A stretch of 64,000 nucleotides of DNA. It comes from JALHMI01 sp964598535 (lineage in GTDB: Bacteria; Planctomycetota; Planctomycetia; Pirellulales; PALSA-1355). Under the pieces are notes generated by a model. The model saw only the letters and a program-made list of their open reading frames with translations. It was not told the DNA's origin and searched no databases. Below are positions 8,453-17,300 of this stretch, in pieces (within the stretch, counting starts at the first letter, position 1; every line of letters starts with the position of its first letter). The stretch is taken from the NCBI GenBank assembly GCA_964598535.1, contig CAZRCI010000022.1, positions 1-64,000 on the forward strand. Direction: 5' to 3'. The position numbers were made by a program, and so were the translations under genes.

Positions 8453-8967
8453 TCTCGCGGTTTTCCAAGCCCTTGATGAGGCCGGAAAGCATCCGTGCAA
8501 TCTTCAACCGCTCTTTTATTTATTTCTGCCTGGACTGCGTCATTAAAGCGTCGACGCCTTCGTGCCAGCTCCAGGAATGGAACGCCTTCTTGCACCGAGC
8601 CCTGGGCGATCCGAAGAAGTTTTTACGGTCAGGTTTAGTGAACCGGCCGTTGCCCTGGGCAATGTTTGCAGCGATTGAAAGCGATGCTCGGTTGAGCTGG
8701 TCGGCGAGAAATCCGCAACCTCTCGGGAATTGTTGGTGGTGTCCTAAGAGTGTGTTGCTGGAAGGGAATGCCTGTGTGGCACGCTCAGAGCGCAGCGTGG
8801 GCGTGCTGAAGTTGACTCGGAAAATCATGGTCATTCGAGCACGCCCTTCGTTCCTCAGGGCCGTGCCACCTCCGGCAACACACTCTTAGGACACTACCGA
8901 ATTGTTCCGTGAGTTGACACGCTTGATCGGCAAAGTCGCTCGTCTTCTGGTAGACGATAAATAACGG
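8453..8967 (-). pseudogene. Four-helix-bundle protein gene, broken
   Basis: Pieces of a 23S rRNA intervening-sequence/four-helix-bundle family protein are found in order on the minus strand: IVYQKTSDFADQACQLTEQF just right of the MITE, PRGCGFLADQLNRASLSIAA and NIAQGNGRFTKPDRKNFF just left of it, then, after a one-base loss near 8609-8614, VQEGVPFLELARRRR and AEINKRAVEDCTDAFR. Removing the MITE and one target copy rejoins the frame exactly (TEQF-PRGCG). No start codon remains: a TAG lies just upstream of the N-terminal piece. The gene is dead by insertion, frameshift and loss of its start. Members usually have about 120 residues and unknown function. Confidence 0.8.
8735..8898. mobile_element. 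164-bp MITE with 27-bp inverted ends
   Basis: The ends 8735-8761 and 8872-8898 are inverted copies of 27 bp with two mismatches; the core TCCTAAGAGTGTGTTGC is identical. Both flanks carry the same 8-bp target copy GAATTGTT (8727-8734 and 8899-8906). The interior has no transposase, so it must be moved in trans by an enzyme making 8-bp duplications. The parent family is not identified. It interrupts the four-helix-bundle gene. Confidence 0.92.
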
Positions 8968-9040
8968 CTATGAAATAGTAGCCCAAGGAGATTCGAGAAA
9001 GTCGTTCGTTCCACTCACCAATTTCTCGAATCTCCTCTCT

Positions 9041-9057
9041 CTTCGCCGCAGGCGAAG
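9041..9057 (-). terminator. Hairpin at the 3' end of tRNA-Ser
   Basis: CTTCGCC and GGCGAAG pair around a 3-nt loop directly after the tRNA 3' end on the minus strand. No T tract follows, so it may be a processing signal rather than a full terminator. Confidence 0.45.
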
Positions 9058-9140
9058 CGGAGGGCATGGGATTCGAACCCACAACCCCTTGCGGGGCACC
9101 TGATTTCGAGTCAGGCCGCTGGCCAATTCGCTTACCCTCC
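9058..9140 (-). tRNA. tRNA-Ser (CGA anticodon)
   Basis: On the minus strand the acceptor stem GGAGGGT pairs with GCCCTCC, followed by discriminator G. The anticodon arm CCTGACTCGAAATCAGG gives anticodon CGA, decoding UCG. A long variable arm (GCCCCGCAAGGGGT) identifies a class II tRNA, and the T arm holds GGTTCGAATCC. The CCA end is not encoded. Confidence 0.95.
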
Positions 9141-9252
9141 GGGGAGCGTACGTAACCTATTTCATGATTGGTGTTAGGTCAAGCGGGGACTCGTCGGGCT
9201 AATCCCCTACCGACCCAAAACAGTACTGCCTTCCGCTTGGTAGCGCCCGCCT

Positions 9253-9281
9253 GTTAACATGTGTCAACAAGCGAGTATAAT
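9253..9281 (+). promoter_or_regulatory. Promoter with operator-like palindrome of the TA-like pair
   Basis: A perfect -10 box TATAAT lies at 9276-9281, with TTAACA (9254-9259) 16 bases upstream. The -35 box overlaps an imperfect palindrome GTTAACATGTGTCAAC (9253-9268, 6 of 8 pairs). Such a site fits autorepression by the downstream DNA-binding partner; that is inference. Confidence 0.5.
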
Positions 9282-9289
9282 TAGGAGGC

Positions 9290-9526
9290 ATGACACAACC
9301 ACGCCACCCAAATAAACACCTCGATCAGGCGGTCCAGCATGCGATTAGCTTGGGGTGGCGGCTGGAACTTTCGAACGGTCATGCCTGAGGGCATCTATTG
9401 TGCCCCGAAAAAAGTCGCGGGGGGTGCATCGTGGCGGTGTGGTCTACCCCGCGGAACCCGGAGAATCACGCCCGGCACATTCGCCGCGACGTGGATGGGT
9501 GTCCGCACGGATCGGAGGCAGAGTAG
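9290..9526 (+). pseudogene. Toxin-like small gene with in-frame TGA
   Basis: The frame is 78 codons long. Translation gives MTQPRHPNKHLDQAVQHAIS, then LGWRLELSNGHA, a TGA at codon 33 (9386-9388), then GHLLCPEKSRGGC, IVAVWSTPRNPENHARHIRR and DVDGCPH, ending at TAG 9524-9526. The two halves form one recognisable small-protein family (RHPNKHIE...GWRxE...GHAWGxLxCP...VWSTPRNPENHARxIRR) that is usually encoded just before a DNA-binding partner. The TGA stands where relatives carry Trp (TGG), so it is a point nonsense mutation or, less likely, recoding. AGGAGG lies one base before the ATG. The partner follows after 12 bases. The HicA-like toxin role is inferred from layout only. Confidence 0.75.
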
Positions 9527-9538
9527 GTAGATGTAGAT

Positions 9539-10081
9539 ATGGAACACGACTTTACGTTGGTGCTCACCGGCCTCCACAAGATTAGCCAGGAGGCCACGGA
9601 CAAGCTGTTCGAGGCTGGCTGCGACGACGCCACGCTCAGCGTGCGCGCGGGGCGTGCTTACCTCACCTTTACGCGCGAAGCGGAGTCACTCAGGGCAGCC
9701 ATCGTAGCGGCAATCCGCGATGTGCGCGCGGCCGGCTACGGCGTATTGCGGGTAGACGCGAGTACCCTGGTGACCCAATCGGACATTGCGCGCAGGATCC
9801 AGCGTACGCGGCAGCTCGTGCATCAGTACATCACGGGCGCTCGCGGCCCGGGCGGCTTTCCGCCGCCGGCGTGCGAGCTCGACGACCATGCGTCGAACCA
9901 AAATGCTCCGCTGTGGCTGTGGTGCGACGTGGCCCAATGGCTCCGGCAGCACGACATGATTTCCGCCGCGGCGCTTCGCGAGGCCCAAGACGTCGCGGTC
10001 ATCAATGCCGTTCTCGACCTGTCCTACCAGAAGCAGATCGAGCCCGAGCTGACCGAGGAAATGCTCCGCACCGTGGGATAG
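9539..10081 (+). CDS. Putative antitoxin-like DNA-binding partner
   Basis: The 180-residue protein has an N-terminal alpha/beta domain (MEHDFTLVLTGLHK, FEAGCDDATLSV, AYLTFTREAESLRAAIVAAI) and a middle helix-turn-helix (about 80-115, LVTQSDIARRIQRTRQLVHQ followed by GARGPGGFPPP). The third part has the LWLWCDVAQWLRQHDMI segment typical of the same family. Members usually follow a small RHPNKH-type gene, as here, with 12 bases between the two genes. It should bind DNA, possibly the palindrome at 9253-9268. It is intact although its partner carries a nonsense codon, as expected if the antitoxin-like gene has no cost when kept. Confidence 0.7.
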   Translation: MEHDFTLVLTGLHKISQEATDKLFEAGCDDATLSVRAGRAYLTFTREAESLRAAIVAAIRDVRAAGYGVLRVDASTLVTQSDIARRIQRTRQLVHQYITGARGPGGFPPPACELDDHASNQNAPLWLWCDVAQWLRQHDMISAAALREAQDVAVINAVLDLSYQKQIEPELTEEMLRTVG

Positions 10082-10324
10082 CGTCGGCGTCAAGCGACGG
10101 GCCGCAGCGATTCGTGCCCCGCCGTTTTGACGACATGCCTGAGCACGCTGTGGCCCTTGGCTTCTTCGAGTTCGACGGGCATGGCGGTATTGCTCGCGCC
10201 CCCTTGTCGGCCAGCTCGCAAAGCCGCTGGATACCTGCCGCGTCGGATACCATCCTGTTGTCGGGATGACCGCCACCGCCCGCGCGCGGAACCCTCGGAA
10301 TTCACGGCCCCGCGGCCTGCCACG
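10082..10324. other. Intergenic, no gene supported
   Basis: Frames are open on both strands but none has a ribosome-binding site or family motif. A short minus-strand frame (MPVELEEAKGHSVLRHVV, from about 10180) looks protein-like but cannot be extended, so it may be a remnant. Confidence 0.4.
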
Positions 10325-11473
10325 CTACTTATTGTAGTATTCGATCGTGGTGAAAAGCGCCAAGGCGAACGTGCGTTCGTTGAGCGCGCCGGAGTCGAGC
10401 AGGTCGGTCCAATGTAATCGGCCGGCTTCTTCGGGAGCCCGGTTCAGGAAATCTTCATAGTAGGAATCGACCAGAATCAGGTGCCGCTCGCGCGTGCCGA
10501 TGAGATTCATGGCCACCTGGTGGATCGTCTGCTGGCCGGTATTGATTTGCGTCGTCCAGTAGTTCAAGCCGTTCGCCTCTGGCGCTCGCAAAAGCACGTC
10601 TTCATAGTACGCCGTCACCAGCAAGACGCTGGTCGGGTACATCAACTGGTATTCGACCGTGCTCATGAAGGCCGCCTTGACGGCCTCCTCGCTCATGCCG
10701 GCCACCATCTGGTTGATCCAATGCGCCCGGCCGGCGGCGTCCGGATTGCGATTGAAGAATTGATGATAGTAGCCGTCGACCTGGATTCCGCGATGCTCGA
10801 TAGTGCCCCACAAGTCCGAGGCGATCTGGGAATTCGACGCTCCGTTAGCGGACTGTTGCAACCAATGGGTGATGCCGTTGGCCTCGGCGTCGCGATGCAG
10901 AATATCGTTGTACAAGTTATTGATGAAGTTGACCTGGGGCGTATTGAAATACAAGGTAAAAGTGTAGGTATCGAGCTGCCCGCCTTGAAGCTGGAACCCG
11001 AACTCCGCGAACGCCGAGCTCTGGAAGATGTTCCGGAAATATTGAAGGTTCCCGGCCATCAAGTCCGCGTTGGAGATCACCTGGCCCGGTGTGACCGTGG
11101 CATTCGAAAGCATGAGCATGCCCATGAACGGCAACGTGGGGATTCTCACCCCGGTGATGCTCCCGCCGATCGGATCGAGAATGCCGAAGTCTTCGGGCGT
11201 GAAGGTATAGATGTCGCCGGACATGATTTTGGTCACGTCGCCACCGACAGCGCTCAGGGCAAGAGGAGCGATGATGCCGGCCTGCGGCGACGCATCGAGC
11301 TGGTGGCCGGCAAGGGGCTGTTCTTCGGCGACCGCGTCCGACAAACCCTCGAACGGCGCCGCCGAGAGCACCACGCGATCGTCAAGCTGTTCAAAAGCCG
11401 TCCGGCGGCTGCGAAGTTTGTTCTTGGTTCGCCAATGGAACGACGATTCTTGCAAGCGATTCGTGCCAAGCAT
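10325..11473 (-). CDS. DUF4214-repeat surface protein
   Basis: The 382-residue protein starts at 11473, with GAGGTG upstream. The N-terminus (RTKNKLRSRRTAFEQLDDRV then VLSA) is the planctomycete-type surface motif LExRxxLSA, used in place of a standard signal peptide. The last 200 residues carry about three DUF4214 repeats, seen as VNFINNLYNDILHRDAEANG, VDGYYHQFFNRNPDAAGRAH, VTAYYEDVLLRAPEANGLNY and VDSYYEDFLNRAPEEAGRLH. DUF4214 occurs in S-layer and RTX-like exported proteins and resembles the phycobilisome linker fold. The gene stands alone. Function is probably structural or adhesive. Confidence 0.82.
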   Translation of the reverse strand: MLGTNRLQESSFHWRTKNKLRSRRTAFEQLDDRVVLSAAPFEGLSDAVAEEQPLAGHQLDASPQAGIIAPLALSAVGGDVTKIMSGDIYTFTPEDFGILDPIGGSITGVRIPTLPFMGMLMLSNATVTPGQVISNADLMAGNLQYFRNIFQSSAFAEFGFQLQGGQLDTYTFTLYFNTPQVNFINNLYNDILHRDAEANGITHWLQQSANGASNSQIASDLWGTIEHRGIQVDGYYHQFFNRNPDAAGRAHWINQMVAGMSEEAVKAAFMSTVEYQLMYPTSVLLVTAYYEDVLLRAPEANGLNYWTTQINTGQQTIHQVAMNLIGTRERHLILVDSYYEDFLNRAPEEAGRLHWTDLLDSGALNERTFALALFTTIEYYNK

Positions 11474-12201
11474 GATGCACCTCTCGAACTGTGACGAACA
11501 TCCGTCGTTGCAAGCGTCACTTCTCCAACAACGGCCACGCGTCATTTGTGCCTTTTGAATTCGCGGGTTCCCATCCAGGGCGGGCAACACCCGCAACATG
11601 GACCAGGAGGGGAGACGTTCTCTCTCCCCCTCGCTCCGGGCGACGACTCCGCGGGGCAGTCGACCGCGTTGCGACTCCCCCCCAATTTACCCTCAAATCG
11701 CTATGAGAGAATAGTAAGGCGAGGGGACTCCAGGGCTATTCGCTGTTCCCAACACGTGGGTTTACCGCCTGCAGTTTCAATGCCGAAGCGTTGGGATTCA
11801 ATGCGTTGCGCCGAATCCATCCTGTTGGCAGCTTCATCCCATTTTTTCAAAAAACAAACGGTCTTCGGGGGGATTCTGGCGAGGCGGACTTGCCCGTGGG
11901 GATGGCGAGGAGACATGCTCGCGGTAGCCCGCGGCGCGCGGACGAATGTGCCGGCTGGGGCGGTCGTGGCGAGGGTGCCCCCCCATGAGAAGCTCCACTC
12001 GGCGCGATTATCGTTACTTTCGTCGCGCGATCGGAACGGATCGTAACGAGGCTGCATGCCGCGCCTGGGCTAGCGATTCTTGCGGTCTCAAGTGCTATGT
12101 CGAGCGCTGGAGATTCTTTGCCCCGCGGACTTACGCGGCGTCGATAACTGCTAGCATCGGCTCACGATCCACGGCAAGCTCTCGGGGGGGAACAGCGTTC
12201 G
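11474..12201. other. Intergenic, 728 bp, no gene supported
   Basis: Several open frames cover the region on both strands, but all have biased composition, no ribosome-binding sites and no motifs. It separates a minus-strand gene from a plus-strand gene, so both promoters should lie here; none is clear enough to call. Confidence 0.5.
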
Positions 12202-12513
12202 ATGGCCAAAGACACTTTTCGAATCGTCACGCGCGGAACGGACGGCAAGCTTCACGTACGCGACTACACCAAACAAGAATCGCTACTTCGGGCTCACACC
12301 CAGGTTGGCGTCGATGATTGCAGCACCGACCTGGGCCTGCGGGGCCAACCCGTGCTGCGAGGCCTGATCGGGCCGATGCCCGAGGGCAAGAACGTCATAC
12401 GCTATGAATCGCCGGAGGTGTTCGAAACGCTCACCAAAGAATGGAGCGCGTCGAAGACCACGCGCCGGTCGAAGACCAGCCCTTCGCCCGAGATGTCCGA
12501 ACTCTCGAACTAA
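12202..12513 (+). CDS. Small hypothetical protein
   Basis: The 103-residue protein is soluble and without a signal peptide. The sequence is balanced and looks coding (FRIVTRGTDGKLHVRDYTKQ, then VGVDDCSTDLGLRGQPVLRG and LIGPMPEGKNVIRYESPEVF), with a basic Ser/Thr tail (TKEWSASKTTRRSKTSPSPE). No family is recognised. It stands alone and its orientation is opposite to the downstream secreted protein. Confidence 0.55.
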   Translation: MAKDTFRIVTRGTDGKLHVRDYTKQESLLRAHTQVGVDDCSTDLGLRGQPVLRGLIGPMPEGKNVIRYESPEVFETLTKEWSASKTTRRSKTSPSPEMSELSN

Positions 12514-12635
12514 CGTCGGCGAACGTCCGCCGCGGCAACTTAAAGTCCTTCGTCAGCAACGCAAAACACGCGGAATCGACCGTCGCCGGTTGGTTCCGCG
12601 TGTTTGTTTGCGCGCCGCCCGAGCCCGTGCACCAC

Positions 12636-13259
12636 CTATCGGCGGCGGTCGATCGGCTGGGCCTGAAAGGTTGGGCTACCGTAGGGATCCGTGGACGCGG
12701 CGGCGTCTGGAGCGCCGCTCGCCGAGGCGTCGGAGGTCAGCGGCTGCACGGACTGTTTGCTGGCCACGGCCGTGCCACCGGCCGAACCGGCGATGCCGAT
12801 CGCCTCACGGCGAACGATACGTTCCTCGGCAATACGCGTGTTCGTCACGGGAATGTGCTGCACCTGTTTGTAGGGGACGTAGTCGACTTTGGTAACCGGG
12901 ACGCGAATGGTCTCGGTGCGCGTCTCCCAACGAGTTACCGGCATCAGGCGATACGACAGCACGGGCGGGGCAAATACATTCCACGTCCGCTGCCAGCCGG
13001 GCACCCACTGCTGTTCGGTTATCGGCACCTGGTAGGTGCGCACCGAGTCCTGCATTTCGGTGGTATAGCGGGGGCTGACCTGGGTCGTCTCGCTGGGGAC
13101 CCACTTGGTTTCGGGAATCGCTCGTTGGGTAACCTGCGTTGTCACGCGATACTGGATACCGTTTTCTTCGACGACTTGAACGTTCTGGGCATAAGCGTCG
13201 GACGCGGCCACGACCGAGAATGCGACAATGGCCAGTGCAGTGGATATTCCACGGATCAT
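12636..13259 (-). CDS. Secreted hypothetical protein, Thr/Val/Arg-rich
   Basis: The 207-residue protein has a signal peptide at 1-24 (ISTALAIVAFSVVAASDAYA). The mature part is made of short beta-like stretches with repeated Pro-Val-Thr and Arg-Thr patterns (YRVTTQVTQRAIPETKWVPS, VRTYQVPITEQQWVPGW, MPVTRWETRTETIRVPVTKV, VQHIPVTNTRIAEERIVR), a style common in exported planctomycete proteins of unknown role. The last 45 residues are Ala/Ser/Pro-rich and probably disordered. No catalytic motif is visible. Confidence 0.7.
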   Translation of the reverse strand: MIRGISTALAIVAFSVVAASDAYAQNVQVVEENGIQYRVTTQVTQRAIPETKWVPSETTQVSPRYTTEMQDSVRTYQVPITEQQWVPGWQRTWNVFAPPVLSYRLMPVTRWETRTETIRVPVTKVDYVPYKQVQHIPVTNTRIAEERIVRREAIGIAGSAGGTAVASKQSVQPLTSDASASGAPDAAASTDPYGSPTFQAQPIDRRR

Positions 13260-13560
13260 GACGGTCCCTCGGCAGTGTTCCGTTGGCGGACTCAGCGGCG
13301 ATCCATGCCTGCCGCCCTGCGGGATGATGCATTTGCCCCATGTGGCACTTCTTACTTATCGGAACGATCGGCAGACTCGCTTGAAACAAGCCGCCAGGGC
13401 AATTTGCGCATAAGCCACCCCTCGGGGGGCCGGCTCCGTTCGCCAGGTACTTGCATTCCCGATGGGGATTCGACAGGCTGTAGTCTAACCGCCTGCGGAA
13501 AATAGACTGCAAACGCGTCTCTCCCTAACTCCCCCAATCCCCTTGAGATCGTCGCTAGCC
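13260..13560. other. Intergenic, about 300 bp, divergent promoter region
   Basis: It lies between a minus-strand and a plus-strand gene and should hold both promoters. No box pair with good spacing was found and no gene is supported. Confidence 0.45.
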
Positions 13561-13827
13561 ATGCTGTCTGCCGACCTGCTGAAAGTGCTTGTCTGCCCGG
13601 AATCGCATCTCGAGCTGACACTGGCCGATGGCGAGCTTTTAAATCGGCTGAACCAGGCGATCGCGGCCGGACGCCTGACCAACAAGGTCGGGGCGCCAAT
13701 CAAGCAGCAGCTCGGCGCCGCGCTGCTGCGTTCGGACGGCGCCGTGGCCTACGGTGTGGTCGACGACATTCCGATGATGCTGGTCGACGAGGGGATTCCG
13801 CTCGATCAATCCGCGCTCGCGTCGTAA
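13561..13827 (+). CDS. Trm112/UPF0434-like small protein
   Basis: The protein has 88 residues. The start at 13561 gives the family N-terminus MLSADLLKVLVCPESHLELT; an upstream ATG at 13543 adds six residues. The middle holds a helical insertion (LLNRLNQAIAAGRLTNKVG) and the end has VVDDIPMMLVDEGIPLD, matching the IPVMLxDEA end of the family. Family knowledge: Trm112 proteins activate methyltransferases; the bacterial ones are mostly uncharacterised. Only one of the usual Cys residues (CPES) is present, so a zinc site is doubtful. It lies 38 bases before the HIT gene and is probably cotranscribed. Confidence 0.8.
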   Translation: MLSADLLKVLVCPESHLELTLADGELLNRLNQAIAAGRLTNKVGAPIKQQLGAALLRSDGAVAYGVVDDIPMMLVDEGIPLDQSALAS

Positions 13828-13865
13828 GATTTTTTGGCCCGCACCGCCTGGGAGGCTCTTTTGCC

Positions 13866-14210
13866 ATGTCCGCCAAAACGATCTTCAAGCGGATCATCGA
13901 TCGGGAAATTCCGGCCAAGATCATCCATGAGGACGAGCAGTGCCTGGCGTTCGTGGATGTGAATCCGCAAGCGCCGACCCATGTGCTTCTGATTCCGAAG
14001 AAAGAAATCGCATCGCTCGATCAGGTGGCGGATGAAGACGCTCCGCTCTTGGGACACTTGATGGTGACGGTCCACAAACTTGCCGCCCAGCTCGGGCTTG
14101 GCGACGGATACCGCGTCGTAGCGAATTGCGGACCCGATGGCGGCCAGACGGTCGACCACCTGCACTTTCACCTTCTTGGCGGGCGGTCGTTGTCGTGGCC
14201 TCCGGGCTAG
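13866..14210 (+). CDS. HIT family nucleotide hydrolase/transferase
   Basis: This is a 114-residue Hint/PKCI-type protein, full length. The conserved start is TIFKRIIDREIPAKIIHEDE, followed by FVDVNPQAPTHVLLIPKKEI. The catalytic His triad is DHLHFHLLGGR near residue 100. Family members cleave phosphoramidate bonds of AMP adducts; the physiological substrate is usually unclear. The C-terminus GGRSLSWPPG ends at a TAG inside the first copy of a 24-nt-period duplication. The ordinary ending is GGRxMxWPPG, so the protein is complete. Confidence 0.92.
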   Translation: MSAKTIFKRIIDREIPAKIIHEDEQCLAFVDVNPQAPTHVLLIPKKEIASLDQVADEDAPLLGHLMVTVHKLAAQLGLGDGYRVVANCGPDGGQTVDHLHFHLLGGRSLSWPPG

Positions 14211-14233
14211 TTGTTGTCGTGGCCTCCGGGCTA
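14189..14233 (+). repeat. Direct duplication at the HIT gene end
   Basis: The 21-bp unit starting GTTGTCGTGGCCTCCGGG occurs at 14189-14209 and 14213-14233, three bases apart. The first copy encodes the last HIT residues and the stop. The second is untranslated, so the duplication does not change the protein. Confidence 0.85.
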
Positions 14234-14301
14234 TAACCGTTTCATTGCAATTTCGCGGCGCGTCGGAGATTGCAACCGCTGCCCGCGATGTGTCCTCCCG
14301 C

Positions 14302-17300
14302 TTAGCGGAACACGGTCGGCAGATAACCTTTCATCGTGTCGAAGAGCGAAGAGCTCTTTACCGGCTCCGCGGGATCTGCCTCTTGAGGTTTTGTGCGCCG
14401 CGCTACCGGCGTGCTGGACGTGAGCGGCACGTTCGAGACCAGGAACTGGGGCCAATAGCCGCTCAACAGGCGTGCGCAACTGGCATAGCGTCCCTTGTCC
14501 AAGTGCAGGCGAGCCATGCTGTTGATCTTCGACAACTCGACGAGCTCCGCATTGCTAAAGCTGCGAACTTGAACGTCGTCGATCCAGACTTGCCCAGGGC
14601 CGAGCAGTTCGAACTTGAGCGCCGCGCTGGTCAGCGTTTCGGGCGGCAAGTTTTCTACGGAGAAGCTGTAGGGAATCCAATCGCCCGGCTTCGGGGCCGT
14701 CGTGCCCACGGCTGAAATCACACCTTGCGAAGAGAAGGGCCCCGCGGCCGAGGCGCCTTCGATGGCAATGCGCAGCGACGGCAGCTTTCCGTCGGCGGCG
14801 GCGAGCGCGCGGAGCCAGACTTCGATCACCACCCGTCCCGAGGGCATAGGGGCAAGCGGAACGCTAGTGACGCTCACCGGCGCGCCTTCACTCGCCATGA
14901 ACAACGACTGGGCCCCGCTGTGCGCGTTTCGCGAGTCGAGTAGCGCGCGGCTGCCGACGGCGGCGGTGGCCGTCCAGCCGGGCAGTTGCCCTTCGGCGAG
15001 CGGCTGGTCGAAACTTGCGTTGCTGAGCAGCGACTGTCCGGACGCCCGAACCCGGGCGACGAGATCTTGAATCTGATTTTCGAGCGACTCGCGAACGCTC
15101 TCGGGAAGCTGTACGGCGACCGACAGCACGCGTACCTCGGGTTGCGAGAAGCGCACGCCGACGAGGCTATAAGCGTTGACGGGCACACGCCACACGAGTT
15201 GCGTGGGTCCGCGCTCGAGCGTTCCGGCCGCGCCGGCGGATTCCAGCGACGTCATCTGGCAATCGCCCGGTGCTTCGAGCGCGATCGCCGCCGTCGCCGG
15301 CCAGGGGGAATCGTTCACCAGGTAGACATAGGTGGCGTCCTGTTGGCTGCGCGTGCGGATGGTTAACGGCTGGCACTCGCCCGAAACCGTCTCGAACGCG
15401 CCCTCGGGCAATTGGCGGTAGACGCTGAGCAGCGAATGTAGCGCGGCCTCTTGTCCGAGCGGGAGCGTCCAGCCGCCGTCGAACACCTGGCTCACGTCAT
15501 TCGCCGCCAACGCCTGCACGAAGCGGCGACGGTTTTGTTCGCCCGCGGGCGAGATCTGTGACGCCAACCAGGCATAGGTGTTCGCGGCTCCGAAGGGGCT
15601 TTTGTCGTCAAAGCTGGCCAAACGCAGCTTCTGCGGCTCGTGGTAGAAGATGACCCCGCGTTGGTTCCCGGCCGCGAATAGCTCGTCCAGCTCGCGCGCG
15701 TCGTAGGTTTCGGTCTGGGCCGTGGAACGCATTCCGCCGAGCGTTGGACGCACGACGTGCGGGCGCAGCGCGACGATGCCCGAGGCGGGAACATACGAGG
15801 CGACATCGAGGCCGGCCGACTTGAGCGTCTCGGCAAGCACGGGCCGCCGCAAAAGCGAAGGCCTGAGTTGGCGCTGTAGCTCGGTGCCTTCCAGCAACGT
15901 GCCGCCGGCCAGATAGAGCCTGGCCCCCGGTCGTACGAAGGCAATTTCGCGTTCCAGCCGGCGGTGGAACTCGCTGACGACACGGCTGCGCCACTCGCAC
16001 CATGCCGCCCGAGCGGGTCCCGCCAGGTGTTTTGCCCGAACCGCGAACCGCTGAGGCCCTTCGCCGGGAACCTTCAGGTTGGCCGCTTGCTCGAATCGCG
16101 CGATGGTCTGATCGTCTAGTCCGTACTGATCGCCCGGCAGTTCGGCAAAGCTCTCGGGCGAGATCTGCAGCGCCACGCCACGAAAGGCGTCGTGCTGGGC
16201 GTAGCGTTCCGCAAGCTCGCGCACGACGCGCGCCATCGCTTCTTGGACGCGCGGGTCGAGCAGATTGTAATAAGGAGCGAGCCCCTGGCGGGCCTGTTTT
16301 TCGTCGAGCGACTTGCCGTCGGGGCCAATCCATTCGAGCCCCACGGCGTTGCCGGCGGACGTGCGGAGGAGCGATTCGAGCTCGGGCAAGGGCGCCGCGA
16401 ATTGCACGGCGGGAATCAGCGCGAGCCCCTCGCGATCGAACAGGCGGAACACCAGCTCTAGGGCATCCTTGCGTTGGACGTCCTGGCCGCTGGAAAAGAA
16501 CGCCCCGGTGTCGTAGCGCGGCGTGGGGGCAACGAGTTGCGAAGGATAGATCGTGCTGCCGTCGGCCATCACCGAGAGCATCAACCCGTTGTAGCCCGCA
16601 TGGCGGAGGTAGTTCGTCAAGCGCGTGCCGGCCTGATAGAACGTGTTCCAGTCGTCGAGGCTGCGCTGGGTGGGCGCATCGAACGACTCGGCCGCGCCGA
16701 AGTTTTCGGGCAGCAGCGGCCGATCCATATAGCCAGCCCACAATCGCTCGGGCGAGGTCGCGTTGGGAAAGGCCGGCGGCAGCATTCCGCTTTGCGAACC
16801 GCGTCCCAGCGCGAGCACGGCGAGTTGACTTTGTGCGGCGCCCAAGACCGTGATCTTGCCATACACCGCGCGCGAACCGGTGCGCCGGTTGGTAAAGAGT
16901 ACGAGCGGAGTTTTCGTTCTTGGCCAGAAGACCACCCGATGGCGTTCGACGCGGGGTGTGCTGGCGGCGTTTTCATCCGCGACAAAGAGCCCCGAATCGA
17001 GCCCGATCGGGGCGACCTCTCCCGCGGCATTGGGTTCGAGGATGCTGATCCCCATCGTCTGCGGCACGTCGCTGGGGTATTCGATCTCCAGCACATGCGC
17101 GGCGCCCGGCTGATGGATCGGCAGCGGATATGCTTCCCAACTGACGTTCGGAGCGGCGCCGCCCGGACCAAGCTGAATGAACGGTCCCAGCGTGGGGTGT
17201 TCCCAGGGCGCGGCGTCGCCGTTGCCCAACGGGCCCTTGCGGAAGCCGGGAATCGCCGGCAAGCTCGCCAACCGTTCCCACCAGCGCGAGTTGACGGGAT

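Noticed and set aside
10090..10323. Minus-strand 77-residue frame containing MPVELEEAKGHSVLRHVV
   Set aside because: The short stretch looks protein-like, but it has no start signal or recognisable relatives, so it is not called as a gene.
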